From positions 62,001-126,000 of the forward strand of contig URDX01000004.1 of the NCBI GenBank assembly GCA_900546695.1: a DNA stretch of 64,000 nucleotides. The letters run 5' to 3'. The DNA is from an uncultured Eubacteriales bacterium. Lineage in GTDB: Bacteria > Bacillota > Clostridia > Oscillospirales > CAG-272. A program made the position numbers and the translations under genes. Positions 33,661 to 41,498 of this stretch are shown in pieces. Positions within the stretch are counted from its first letter, which is position 1, and the number at the start of each line of letters is the position of its first letter. The notes beneath the pieces are model-generated. The model was not told where the DNA came from and did not search any database. It saw only the letters and a list, made by a program, of their open reading frames with translations.

Positions 33661-34962
33661 TCAGTCAAGGAAGCCCTTGTAATGTCTCATCGTCATCTGT
33701 GCCTCAAGCTCGGTAACGGTCTCAAGAGCAACACCGACGATAATCAGCAGCGAAGAGCCGCCGAACGCGATACTGCCTACGCTCGAACCGGAGACAAGGT
33801 TAACGATGATCGGGAGTACGGCGACGATGTCAAGGAACAGCGCGCCGATAAGAGTGATCCTGCCGCGTACCTTTCTGATGTACTCAACCGTGGGTCTGCC
33901 GGGACGGATGCCTCTGATGGAGCCGCCGTTCTTCTGGAGGTTGTTAGCGACCTCGACCGGATTGAACGAGATCTCAACATAGAAGTAAGCGAATGCAATG
34001 ATCAGAAGGAACATCGCAATCGGGTAGAACCAGGAATTGTACGAGAAAAAGTTAACGATATGATCCCATACGCTGCCTTCCGTAGGCTTAATGATAAGCG
34101 CAAGAGTGGTCGGCAGAGAGATGATCGAGCTGGCGAAAATGATAGGCATAACGCCGGACATATTCAGCTTGATCGGCAGATAAGAGGACTGACCGCCGTA
34201 CATCTTACGGCCGACGACCTTCTTAGCATACTGTACGGGGATACGTCTCTCACTGTTGGTAACGAAGACAACAAATACAACGATGACGAGCGATGCAATG
34301 ATGATAGCCTCACCTGCAACGATATACCACGGACGACCGCTTACGAAGAAGCTGTAGAGCATGGATACGATGCGGGGGGTGCTGGAAAGGATGTTTGCGA
34401 AGAGGATGAGCGAGATACCGTTTCCGATACCGAACTCATTGATCTTCTCAGCCATCCACATTACAAGCGCGGAGCCTGCGGAATAGCACGCGATGATTAC
34501 GAGCGCAGCAAGCACCTTCTGCCCCTGAGAGGACATGCTGATAAGAGCGCCGGTGGACTTGATGTACGCATAGTATCCGTAAGCGGTGACAAGACCGAGA
34601 CCGACGGTGACGTAACGGGTAATTGTTGTAATCTTCTTTCTGCCCTCCTCGCCCTGACTCTGCAGTCTTTCGAGAGCAGGGATGGCGATGGTGAGCAGCT
34701 GCATAACGATGGAAGCCGTGATATACGGTTGGACAGACAATGCAAACAGTGTTGCACGCGAGAATGCCTCACCTGACATGATGTTCAGGTACTGGAAGAT
34801 AGATCCGCTCGCCGAATTAAAGGTCTCGGCAAGAGTGTCCGAGTTTACGAACGGAACGGGAATAACCGCACCGAGACGGTAAACAAGGAGGATCATAACT
34901 ACGAACAACATCTTCTTTCGGAGATCGGGGATCTTGAAAGCGTTGACTATCGTCTTAAACAC
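33661..34962 (-). CDS. secY: SecY, protein translocase channel subunit
   Basis: SecY forms the protein-conducting channel with SecE and SecG. The 433-residue protein has ten membrane helices; recognisable parts are IPDLRKKMLFVVMILLVYRL (residues 12-31), GEAFSRATLFALSVQPYITASI (plug region), NEFGIGNGISLILFANI and the C-terminal GGSSLLIIVGVALETVTELE. The initiation codon is GTG (34960-34962), one base after the rplO stop, with GAGGTG inside the end of rplO, so the two are translationally coupled. Position between rplO and adk is the normal spc order. Confidence 0.97.
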   Translation of the reverse strand: MFKTIVNAFKIPDLRKKMLFVVMILLVYRLGAVIPVPFVNSDTLAETFNSASGSIFQYLNIMSGEAFSRATLFALSVQPYITASIVMQLLTIAIPALERLQSQGEEGRKKITTITRYVTVGLGLVTAYGYYAYIKSTGALISMSSQGQKVLAALVIIACYSAGSALVMWMAEKINEFGIGNGISLILFANILSSTPRIVSMLYSFFVSGRPWYIVAGEAIIIASLVIVVFVVFVTNSERRIPVQYAKKVVGRKMYGGQSSYLPIKLNMSGVMPIIFASSIISLPTTLALIIKPTEGSVWDHIVNFFSYNSWFYPIAMFLLIIAFAYFYVEISFNPVEVANNLQKNGGSIRGIRPGRPTVEYIRKVRGRITLIGALFLDIVAVLPIIVNLVSGSSVGSIAFGGSSLLIIVGVALETVTELEAQMTMRHYKGFLD

Positions 34963-34963
34963 G

Positions 34964-35404
34964 TCAGTCCACCTCAGCCTTTCCGCCTACCGCCTCAATC
35001 TTTTCCTTAGCGGAAGCTGTGAAGCGGTTGGCTTTTACGGTGAGCTTCTTGGTGAGCTCGCCGTTGCCGAGGATCTTAAGACCGTCCATAGGATCGGTGA
35101 TAAGGCGGCGCTCGAGAAGTGCTGCCTCGTCAACTACTGCGCCGTCCTCAAACTCGTTGAGTGCTGCAACATTGACAATTGCATAGTTTACGGCGAAGTG
35201 GTTCCTGAAGCCTCTCTTCGGAAGTCGTCTGTAAAGCGGGATCTGACCGCCCTCAAAGCCGGGGCGTACTCCGCCGCCGGAACGGGCGTTCTGTCCCTTA
35301 TGACCTTTACCGGAGGTCTTTCCGTTGCCGGAACCGGGACCTCTGCCTACACGGAAGGCTGCCTTTACCGAGCCTTGGGCAGGCGAAAGTTCATGGAGTT
35401 TCAT
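34964..35404 (-). CDS. rplO: 50S ribosomal protein L15
   Basis: L15 binds 23S rRNA late in assembly. The 146-residue protein begins MKLHELSPAQGSVKAAFRVG and has the Gly-rich RNA-binding extension GRGPGSGNGKTSGKGHKGQNARSGG (shown here as a pattern of Gly/Lys/Ser). AAAGGAATG precedes the ATG. It is separated from rpmD by about 100 bp, unlike the tight spacing elsewhere, and its end carries the ribosome binding site of secY. Confidence 0.97.
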   Translation of the reverse strand: MKLHELSPAQGSVKAAFRVGRGPGSGNGKTSGKGHKGQNARSGGGVRPGFEGGQIPLYRRLPKRGFRNHFAVNYAIVNVAALNEFEDGAVVDEAALLERRLITDPMDGLKILGNGELTKKLTVKANRFTASAKEKIEAVGGKAEVD

Positions 35405-35506
35405 TTGAACATTCCTTTCTGTGTCGGAGGAATTGCGCCGACGTATGTCCGCGCTGCGCCGTCGCGCGGCGCTCCCTCCTTATTATAAAGCATATACCGA
35501 GTCTGA

Positions 35507-35689
35507 TTACTCAGCAGAGTCAACCTTTACGAGATGACCGATTCTTGCGAGCTTACCGTCAAGTACGCTGCCTGCCTCGTGAACGATGCTGTCGCCGATC
35601 TTGCGCAGACCGAGCGACTCAGCAGTGGACTTCTGGTTCGGCTTAGAACCGATCAGGCTCTTTGTGAGTGTAACCTTAACCTTACTCAT
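35507..35689 (-). CDS. rpmD: 50S ribosomal protein L30
   Basis: A 60-residue protein, MSKVKVTLTKSLIGSKPNQK followed by STAESLGLRKIGDSIVHE and ending in an acidic stretch. It matches the short bacterial L30 with its ferredoxin-like fold. AAGGAGG lies upstream. Between rpsE and rplO as expected for the spc operon; a 102-bp untranslated gap with an inverted GCGCCG/CGGCGC follows before rplO. Confidence 0.95.
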   Translation of the reverse strand: MSKVKVTLTKSLIGSKPNQKSTAESLGLRKIGDSIVHEAGSVLDGKLARIGHLVKVDSAE

Positions 35690-35702
35690 TTTCGGTTCCT
35701 CC

Positions 35703-36212
35703 TTAGTTCTTCAGCGCCTGAGCAGAGATGCCGCGAGTTTTAGCGACCTCCTCTGCGGTGCGCAGCGATCTGAGTCCCTCAAATGTAGCCTTTACCACGT
35801 TTGTAGGATTGTTCGAACGGAGACACTTAGCACGGATATTCTTGATACCTGCCATCTCCAGAACGCAACGGACCGTACCGCCTGCGATGATACCGGTACC
35901 TTCGGCAGCCGGCTTGATAAGTACCTTGCCTGCTCCGAACTCGCCGATAACCTCGTGCGGGATCGTAGTTCCCTTCAGGGAAACCTCTATAAGATTCTTC
36001 TTCGCGTCTTCGATACCCTTGCGGATAGCATCCGGTACCTCTGCCGCCTTTCCGAGACCGTAGCCGACATGGCCGTTCTTATCTCCGACAACCATGATAG
36101 CTGTGAAGCGTGCGATACGACCGCCCTTAACTGTCTTGGAAACACGGTTCAAGGCAACGAGCTTCTCCTCAAGTTCGAATTCCAGCGAGGATGCGTCAAT
36201 TCTTTTAGCCAT
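35703..36212 (-). CDS. rpsE: 30S ribosomal protein S5
   Basis: S5 takes part in decoding accuracy and has RNA helicase activity on mRNA together with S3 and S4. The 169-residue protein has the double-stranded-RNA-binding-like N-terminal domain (EEKLVALNRVSKTVKGGRIA, FTAIMVVGDKNGHVGYGLGK) and a C-terminal domain with GTGIIAGGTVRCVLEMAGIK. Start ATG 36212 has GGGAGG eight bases upstream; the GTG just before is less well spaced. Confidence 0.97.
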   Translation of the reverse strand: MAKRIDASSLEFELEEKLVALNRVSKTVKGGRIARFTAIMVVGDKNGHVGYGLGKAAEVPDAIRKGIEDAKKNLIEVSLKGTTIPHEVIGEFGAGKVLIKPAAEGTGIIAGGTVRCVLEMAGIKNIRAKCLRSNNPTNVVKATFEGLRSLRTAEEVAKTRGISAQALKN

Positions 36213-36226
36213 CACTGTAACCTCCC

Positions 36227-36586
36227 TTAGAATTTGAGTCCGCCTTCGCGGGCGCCGTCTGCAAGCTCCTGTACTCTGCCGTGGTAGATATAACCACCGC
36301 GGTCGAATACAACCGTCTCAATGCCCTTCTCAAGGGCACGCTTTGCAACAAGATTGCCGATCTTGCGAGCAGCAGCCTTGTTTCCGCCGTACTCGGTGAA
36401 GTCGCGCTCGACAGTGCTTGCACTTGCGAGGGTCTTACCGCTTACGTCGTCGATTACCTGAGCGTAAATGTTGCTATTGGAGCGGTAGACGCAGAGACGC
36501 GGACGAGCCGCAGTGCCGGAGATCTTACCTCTGACTCTCTTGTGTCTAAGAATACGTCCAATATTGGAATCTTTTCTCATTATCAT
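36227..36586 (-). CDS. rplR: 50S ribosomal protein L18
   Basis: L18 brings 5S rRNA into the 50S subunit. The 119-residue protein shows RHKRVRGKISGTAARPRLCV, YRSNSNIYAQVIDDVSGKTL and VVFDRGGYIYHGRVQELADG, and ends AREGGLKF, as typical. Two ATGs two codons apart can start it; the upstream one at 36586 is ten bases from GGGAG. It lies between rplF and rpsE. Confidence 0.96.
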   Translation of the reverse strand: MIMRKDSNIGRILRHKRVRGKISGTAARPRLCVYRSNSNIYAQVIDDVSGKTLASASTVERDFTEYGGNKAAARKIGNLVAKRALEKGIETVVFDRGGYIYHGRVQELADGAREGGLKF

Positions 36587-36606
36587 TTCTCAGCCACTCC
36601 CTTCGC

Positions 36607-37146
36607 TTACTTACCGGACTTACCGGCCTTGCGGCGGATATGTTCACCGGCATACTTAACACCCTTGCCGAGGTACGGTTCGGGCGGACGGCAACCGCGG
36701 ACAACCGCTGCGGTCTGGCCTACGAGCTGCTTGTCATAGCCCTTGACAATAACAGTGTTAGAGTCGGGGGTCTCGAAGGTGATTCCGTCGTGATCCTCGA
36801 AGGTGATGGGGTGCGAATAACCGAGATTGAGCGTGAGCGTCTTACCTGCCTTCTGGGCTCTGTAACCTACGCCTACGATCTCAAGCTTCTTCTCATAGCC
36901 CTCGGATACACCGACGACCATGTTGTGGATAAGCGTTCTCGTAAGACCGTGAAGTGCACGGTCCTCCTTCTCGTCGGAAGGACGGCTGACAGTCAGCGTG
37001 TTTCCCTCCTGAGAGATAACCATTCTGGAATTAAAGGTCTGTGTGAGAGTTCCGAGCTTTCCCTTTACGGTGACAACGTTGCCGTCGGCAACGGTAACCT
37101 CGGTGCCGGCAGGGATCACAACAGGCATTCTACCAATTCTTGACAT
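36607..37146 (-). CDS. rplF: 50S ribosomal protein L6
   Basis: L6 lies near the factor-binding centre of the 50S. The 179-residue protein has two related domains and the C-terminal signature PEPYLGKGVKYAGEHIRRKA. It begins MSRIGRMPVVIPAGTEVTV, preceded by AAGGGAGG. Located between rpsH and rplR in standard order. Confidence 0.97.
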   Translation of the reverse strand: MSRIGRMPVVIPAGTEVTVADGNVVTVKGKLGTLTQTFNSRMVISQEGNTLTVSRPSDEKEDRALHGLTRTLIHNMVVGVSEGYEKKLEIVGVGYRAQKAGKTLTLNLGYSHPITFEDHDGITFETPDSNTVIVKGYDKQLVGQTAAVVRGCRPPEPYLGKGVKYAGEHIRRKAGKSGK

Positions 37147-37168
37147 AATTCTGTTCCTCCCTTACCGA

Positions 37169-37564
37169 TTACCATACGAAAGCAAGAACCTCGCCGCCAA
37201 CGTTAGCGTTGCGAGCCTGCTTATCGGTCATAATACCCTTGGACGTTGAGATGATTGCGATACCGAGTCCGTTCATAACCCTCGGCATATCCTCGCAGCT
37301 GGAATAGATGCGAAGACCGGGCTTGGATACACGGCGCAGACCCTGAATGGTCTTCTGCTTGCCGTTGTACTTGAGGGTGATTCTGATAACGCCCTGCTTG
37401 CCGTCGTCGATGACGGTGTAGCCCTTGATGTAGCCCTCGCTGAGAAGGATCTCCGCGATAGACTTCTTCATATTGGACGCAGGAACATCTACGGTCTCGT
37501 GCTTTGCATTGTTAGCATTACGGATTCTTGTAAGCATATCCGCAATTACATCTGACATTTGCAT
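37169..37564 (-). CDS. rpsH: 30S ribosomal protein S8
   Basis: S8 is a primary 16S rRNA binder (helix 21) and in Escherichia coli represses the spc operon by binding its mRNA. The 131-residue protein has DVIADMLTRIRNANNAKHET at the start and the C-terminal GIAIISTSKGIMTDKQARNANVGGEVLAFVW. The ATG is seven bases after GGAGG. A 150-bp gap with four hairpins lies just upstream of this gene, which is noteworthy given the autoregulatory role of S8 in other bacteria. Confidence 0.97.
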   Translation of the reverse strand: MQMSDVIADMLTRIRNANNAKHETVDVPASNMKKSIAEILLSEGYIKGYTVIDDGKQGVIRITLKYNGKQKTIQGLRRVSKPGLRIYSSCEDMPRVMNGLGIAIISTSKGIMTDKQARNANVGGEVLAFVW

Positions 37565-37717
37565 TTTATTTCCTCCTTAATGCAATGCCGACTGAGTCGG
37601 CTTGGTATCGGCGGTTAAAGCGGTGCGTACCGCTCTCCTTCCGATTAAGCTCCGGAAGCTTTTTTGCGTCGGATGCAGACTGTATTTCATCCGACACCGT
37701 GTGCGGCAATCTGTCGA
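37565..37717 (-). other. Intercistronic array of hairpins between rpsN and rpsH
   Basis: No gene. Four inverted repeats: GTCGGATG/CATCCGAC (37668-37695), AGCT/AGCT around TCCGG (37648-37660), AGCGGT-GCGT-ACCGCT (37619-37634), GCCGAC-TGA-GTCGGC (37587-37601). None has a following T-run on the coding strand, so these are not terminators. Confidence 0.6.
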
Positions 37718-37903
37718 TTACCAGCTTGCCTTACGAACACCGGGAATGGCACCCTTGTAGGCAAGCTCGCGGAAGCAGATACGGCAGATGCCGTACTTAC
37801 GAAGATACGCGTGAGGACGACCGCAAATTTTGCAGCGGTTATATTCACGGGTAGAATACTTCTGTGTCTTCTGCTGCTTGAGAATCATTGATTTCTTAGC
37901 CAT
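37718..37903 (-). CDS. rpsN: 30S ribosomal protein S14, type Z (zinc)
   Basis: A 61-residue protein with the zinc ribbon CKICGRPHAYLRKYGICRIC (residues 24-43), the short zinc-dependent S14 form, so zinc limitation would affect it. TAAGGAG precedes the ATG. In Firmicutes the zinc form (rpsN1/rpsZ) is found in this operon position. The gap downstream to rpsH is unusually long and structured. Confidence 0.96.
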   Translation of the reverse strand: MAKKSMILKQQKTQKYSTREYNRCKICGRPHAYLRKYGICRICFRELAYKGAIPGVRKASW

Positions 37904-37914
37904 CGTGCTTCTCC

Positions 37915-38457
37915 TTACTTCTCAAACGGTGCGCCCATGAGCGAAAGAAGCTCACGTGCCTCATCGTCGGTGTGTGCTGTTGTGACGAAAGCGATGTTCA
38001 TACCGCGAATCTTCTCAACCTTATCGTACTCGATTTCAGGGAAGATCAGCTGCTCCTTCAGGCCGAGAGAGTAGTTACCTCTGCCGTCGAAGGAATCCTT
38101 GCCGATACCCTTGAAGTCACGTACACGAGGAAGCGCGAAGTTGAAGAGTCTGTCCATGAACTCGTACATTCTCTCACCGCGAAGTGTTACCTTAACGCCG
38201 ATCTTCATGCCCTTACGGAGCTTGAAGTTAGCGACCGACTTCTTTGCAACTGTAGCAACAGCCTTCTGACCGGCAATAGTTGTGATATCGCCGATAACGT
38301 TCTCGATAACCTTGGAGTTATCCTTTGCGTCGCCCGTACCGACATTGATAACAATCTTGTCGAAACGCGGGATCTGCATCGGGCTCTTGTAGTTATACTT
38401 CTTCATCAGAGCGGGAGCTACATCGTTTTTATAAAGATCTCTGAGTCTTGCTGACAT
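37915..38457 (-). CDS. rplE: 50S ribosomal protein L5
   Basis: L5 binds 5S rRNA and contacts P-site tRNA. The 180-residue protein begins MSARLRDLYKNDVAPALMKK and has PRFDKIVINVGTGDAKDN, RGERMYEFMDRLFNFALPRV and DEARELLSLMGAPF at the end. CGGAGG lies nine bases upstream of the ATG, and the gene is 16 bp after rplX. Confidence 0.97.
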   Translation of the reverse strand: MSARLRDLYKNDVAPALMKKYNYKSPMQIPRFDKIVINVGTGDAKDNSKVIENVIGDITTIAGQKAVATVAKKSVANFKLRKGMKIGVKVTLRGERMYEFMDRLFNFALPRVRDFKGIGKDSFDGRGNYSLGLKEQLIFPEIEYDKVEKIRGMNIAFVTTAHTDDEARELLSLMGAPFEK

Positions 38458-38473
38458 ATTCCTTTACCTCCGA

Positions 38474-38791
38474 TTAAAGCTCTGCGCCGCACTTAGCGCA
38501 TACTCTGATTTTCTTTCCGTCCTTGCCGACGGAAATCTTGCTGCGGCGACCCGCGTCGCACTTGGGGCAGTAAAGAGCGACCTTCTGAGCGTAGATAGCG
38601 CCCTCGACCTCGAGGATCTGACCTGCCTCGCCCTGACGGCGCGGCTTCTGGTGCTTCTTTACCATATGAACTCCGCTTACGAGGACCTTGCCCTCGGAAG
38701 GAGAAACGCTGATTACCTTACCGCGCTTACCCTTGTCGTTGCCGGAGATAACAACTACTTCGTCATTCTTTCTAACATGAAGCTTTTTCAT
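38474..38791 (-). CDS. rplX: 50S ribosomal protein L24
   Basis: L24 initiates 50S assembly. The 105-residue protein has the KOW motif near the start (VRKNDEVVVISGNDKGKRGK) and a C-terminal part with two Cys pairs, CPKCDAG and CAKCGAEL, that could bind zinc. CGGAGG precedes the ATG. Placed between rplN and rplE as usual. Confidence 0.97.
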   Translation of the reverse strand: MKKLHVRKNDEVVVISGNDKGKRGKVISVSPSEGKVLVSGVHMVKKHQKPRRQGEAGQILEVEGAIYAQKVALYCPKCDAGRRSKISVGKDGKKIRVCAKCGAEL

Positions 38792-38806
38792 TGTGCGAAC
38801 CTCCGA

Positions 38807-39175
38807 TCAAAGTACTTCGGGAGCAAGCGAAAGGATCTTAAGGTAATCCTTATCACGGAGCTCTCTTGCAATCGGCCCAAAGATACGGGTACCCTTGGGG
38901 TTCTTATCTTCCTTGATGATGACCGCCGCGTTGTCGTCGAAACGAACATACGAGCCGTCAGCTCTCTTAACGCCCTTTACCGAGCGTACGATGACAGCCT
39001 TAACGACGTCACCCTTCTTGCAGGTACCGCCGGGAGCGGCCTTCTTTACGGTTGCGACTACGACATCGCCGATATTTGCATAACGACGGCCGGTGCCGCC
39101 GAGCACGCGGATACACATAATCTCCTTAGCGCCCGTATTGTCGGCAACCTTCATATAACTCTGCTGTTGAATCAC
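38807..39175 (-). CDS. rplN: 50S ribosomal protein L14
   Basis: L14 forms an inter-subunit bridge and is where RsfS silences the 50S. The 122-residue protein reads MIQQQSYMKVADNTGAKEIM and ends RDKDYLKILSLAPEVL. The initiation codon is GTG at 39175 with AAGGAGG nine bases upstream, confirmed by exact agreement with the usual MIQQQS start. A 187-bp structured gap separates it from rpsQ upstream. Confidence 0.97.
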   Translation of the reverse strand: MIQQQSYMKVADNTGAKEIMCIRVLGGTGRRYANIGDVVVATVKKAAPGGTCKKGDVVKAVIVRSVKGVKRADGSYVRFDDNAAVIIKEDKNPKGTRIFGPIARELRDKDYLKILSLAPEVL

Positions 39176-39362
39176 TGTTTTTTCCTCCTTGTGAAAAGTT
39201 CAGCCGTCCGCGCATTACAGCTTACGCGGGCGTATTATCACCGATTGTATTCCTGCACGGGGCAGATCGGTGATTATACTCCGGAGATGCGTTATCTCCG
39301 GAGATAAATCCGCGCCGCCCCCGATGGGGACGATGCGTTTTTACCGAAAATCTTCAGGCTGA
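39176..39362 (-). other. Structured gap between rpsQ and rplN
   Basis: No gene. Two clear 9-bp hairpins, ATCACCGAT/ATCGGTGAT (39237-39274) and CTCCGGAGA-TGCGTTA-TCTCCGGAG (39279-39303), with a weaker CCGCG/CGCGG before them. No T-run follows on the coding strand. Confidence 0.6.
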
Positions 39363-39635
39363 TTACTTAGCCTTCTCGATAATCTGGACGAGGCGCCATC
39401 TCTTGGTCTTAGACAGAGGTCTCGTCTCCATGATCTCAACCTTGTCGCCGACACCGCACTCGTTGTTCTCATCATGAACATGTGCGGAAATAGAACGCTT
39501 CATGACCTTGCCGTACTTGGCGTGCTTAACGTTATCCTCGATGGAGACGACCGCGGTCTTATCCATAGCAGTGCTGATGACACGACCTACGCGGGTCTTT
39601 CTCAGATTACGTTCGCTGTTCATCTCGTTACTCAT
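39363..39635 (-). CDS. rpsQ: 30S ribosomal protein S17
   Basis: S17 is an early-binding OB-fold protein of the 30S body. The 90-residue protein has LRKTRVGRVISTAMDKTAVV, the conserved VHDENNECGVGDKVEIMETR and RPLSKTKRWRLVQI. GGAGGAGG precedes the ATG. Order rpmC-rpsQ is conserved. Confidence 0.97.
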   Translation of the reverse strand: MSNEMNSERNLRKTRVGRVISTAMDKTAVVSIEDNVKHAKYGKVMKRSISAHVHDENNECGVGDKVEIMETRPLSKTKRWRLVQIIEKAK

Positions 39636-39652
39636 TCTTTAACCTCCTCCGC

Positions 39653-39841
39653 TTATGCGTTCTTCTGACGCATAACCGTCATGACACGTGCGATATCTTT
39701 CTTGACATCGTCGATCCTGTGGGGATTGTCAAGCTGGTTGATTGCATGCTGGAAACGAAGGTTAAACAGTTCTTCCTTAAGGTCTGCGAGCTTCTTGGAG
39801 AGCTCTTCTACAGACATACTCTGCATTTCACTTGCTTTCAC
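39653..39841 (-). CDS. rpmC: 50S ribosomal protein L29
   Basis: A 62-residue helical protein near the exit tunnel, with SVEELSKKLADLKEELFNLR and FQHAINQLDNPHRI, both family hallmarks. The initiation codon is GTG at 39841 (GTG AAA GCA), with AGGAGGAAT upstream; the internal ATG at residue 6 is an alternative. Directly after rplP. Confidence 0.95.
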   Translation of the reverse strand: MKASEMQSMSVEELSKKLADLKEELFNLRFQHAINQLDNPHRIDDVKKDIARVMTVMRQKNA

Positions 39842-39854
39842 TGCTTATTCCTCC

Positions 39855-40283
39855 TTAATCAGCGTTCTCGGTCTCGGTAGCTCTTGCAATAAACTTGCAC
39901 TTGATAGGGAGCTTATGAGATGCGAGACGCATAGCTTCTTTTGCTGTTTCGAGCGGAACGCCGTTCATCTCGAACATAACTCTTCCGGGCTTGACTACGG
40001 ATACCCAGTACTCGGGAGAACCCTTACCGGAGCCCATTCGGGTCTCAGCAGGCTTCTCGGTTACCGGCTTGTCCGGGAAGATCTTAATCCAGACCTTACC
40101 GCCGCGGCGGATGTAACGTGTCATCGCGATACGGGCAGCTTCGATCTGGTTACTGGTGATCCATGCGGGCTCGGTTGCAACGAGACCGAAATCGCCGTAC
40201 GTAAGCGTATTGCCGCGGGTAGCCTGACCCTTCATTCTGCCGCGGTGTACACGTCTGTACTTGACTCTCTTAGGCATTAACAT
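39855..40283 (-). CDS. rplP: 50S ribosomal protein L16
   Basis: L16 helps place A-site tRNA on the 50S. The 142-residue protein includes MPKRVKYRRVHRGRMKGQAT, FGLVATEPAWITSNQIEAAR and GRVMFEMNGVPLETAKEAMR. The ATG at 40283 shares its A with the TGA stop of rpsC (TGATG) and has GGGGGAG seven bases upstream, so the two are coupled. The MPKR start two codons later is possible. Confidence 0.97.
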   Translation of the reverse strand: MLMPKRVKYRRVHRGRMKGQATRGNTLTYGDFGLVATEPAWITSNQIEAARIAMTRYIRRGGKVWIKIFPDKPVTEKPAETRMGSGKGSPEYWVSVVKPGRVMFEMNGVPLETAKEAMRLASHKLPIKCKFIARATETENAD

Positions 40284-41128
40284 CAGTTTGCTCCCCCTTC
40301 TTTAGGTGTTCTGCCGGTGCGGGGCGCTCCGCCTCTGGGTGCACCGTTTCTGCCGGCATTATTGTTGCGGGGTCCTCCCTGACGAGAACCGAAGTTTCCG
40401 CGACGATCTCCGCGGCGGTCACCACGACGGTCTCCGCGACGGTCATTGCGCTCAGCCGGTCTTGCGTCCGGGAAGGAGCGCTTAGCTCTGTTCTTGGAAT
40501 CCATAAGGACCTCACCGTTGTAGATCCATACCTTAACACCGATCTTGCCGTAGGTGGTGTTAGCCTCCCAGAAGCCGTAGTCGATGTCTGCACGGATGGT
40601 CTGAAGCGGGATAGTTCCCTCATGATAGTGCTCGGTACGTGCGATCTCCGCGCCGCCGAGACGACCGCTGACGGATATCTTGATACCCTTAGCGCCCATT
40701 CTCATTGTTCTTCCGATAGCGCCCTTCATAGCGCGGCGGAAGGAAATACGTCTCTCGAGCTGACTTGCAATGCTCTCTGCAACAAGCTGAGCATTGAGAT
40801 CGGGCTGACGAACCTCAACAACGTTGACGGTTACGGGCTTGCCTACGATCTTCTCGATTGCAACGCGGATCTTGTCGATCTCGGAGCCGCCGCGACCGAT
40901 AACCATACCGGGCTTTGCGCAGTGAATGAATACTCTTACGCGAAGATTATCGCGCTCGATCTCGATCTTCGGAACACCGGCGAGGAAGAGGCTCTTCTTA
41001 AGATACTCTCTGACTTTGTAGTCCGAAACGAGCGTGTCGCCGAACTCCTCGTCCTTAGTGAACCATCTGGAGTCCCAGTCTTTGATAACGCCGACTCTCA
41101 GGCCGTGCGGATTAACTTTCTGACCCAT
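40283..41128 (-). CDS. rpsC: 30S ribosomal protein S3 with an Arg/Gly-rich C-terminal extension
   Basis: S3 lines the mRNA entry tunnel and takes part in unwinding mRNA. The 281-residue protein has MGQKVNPHGLRVGVIKDWDS, the KH domain with VIGRGGSEIDKIRVAIE, and the second domain with LGGAEIARTEHYHEGTIPLQ. Homologues usually end near residue 215-225. Here a tail of about 65 residues follows with four tandem DRRG units and then Gly/Asn/Pro/Arg-rich sequence. It should be disordered and could bind RNA near the mRNA entry. CGGGAGGAGG precedes the ATG. Confidence 0.96.
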   Translation of the reverse strand: MGQKVNPHGLRVGVIKDWDSRWFTKDEEFGDTLVSDYKVREYLKKSLFLAGVPKIEIERDNLRVRVFIHCAKPGMVIGRGGSEIDKIRVAIEKIVGKPVTVNVVEVRQPDLNAQLVAESIASQLERRISFRRAMKGAIGRTMRMGAKGIKISVSGRLGGAEIARTEHYHEGTIPLQTIRADIDYGFWEANTTYGKIGVKVWIYNGEVLMDSKNRAKRSFPDARPAERNDRRGDRRGDRRGDRRGNFGSRQGGPRNNNAGRNGAPRGGAPRTGRTPKEGGAN

Positions 41129-41148
41129 TTTTCTTCTCCTCCTCCCGA

Positions 41149-41484
41149 TTATTCTTTCTCAGCCACTGCAAGAGTGATGTGGCTGGTTCTCTTGAGTATA
41201 CGATCTCCGCGACCCTTAGCTCTCGGCATCATGCGCTTGAGTGTAGGGCCGGGGGTTACAAAGCACTTAGATACGACGAGCTTGCTCGAATCCATATTAA
41301 AGTTGTGCTCTGCGTTTGCGACAGCAGCGGTGAGAAGCTTGATAAGGCTCTCGCTTGCCGCCTTGGGGGTGTGCTTCAGGATTGCCATAGCAGTTGCTGC
41401 ATCCTTGCCGCGGATAAGGTCGAGAACGATCTGCACCTTGCGGGGGGAAATCCTGATATATCTCATCTTAGCGATAGCTTCCAT
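41149..41484 (-). CDS. rplV: 50S ribosomal protein L22
   Basis: L22 lines the exit tunnel; its loop contacts macrolide sites. The 111-residue protein has YIRISPRKVQIVLDLIRGKD and the C-terminal loop GPTLKRMMPRAKGRGDRILK, with ITLAVAEKE at the end. AAGGAGG precedes the ATG. Located between rpsS and rpsC. Confidence 0.97.
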   Translation of the reverse strand: MEAIAKMRYIRISPRKVQIVLDLIRGKDAATAMAILKHTPKAASESLIKLLTAAVANAEHNFNMDSSKLVVSKCFVTPGPTLKRMMPRAKGRGDRILKRTSHITLAVAEKE

Positions 41485-41498
41485 TTGCCCGTGCCTCC

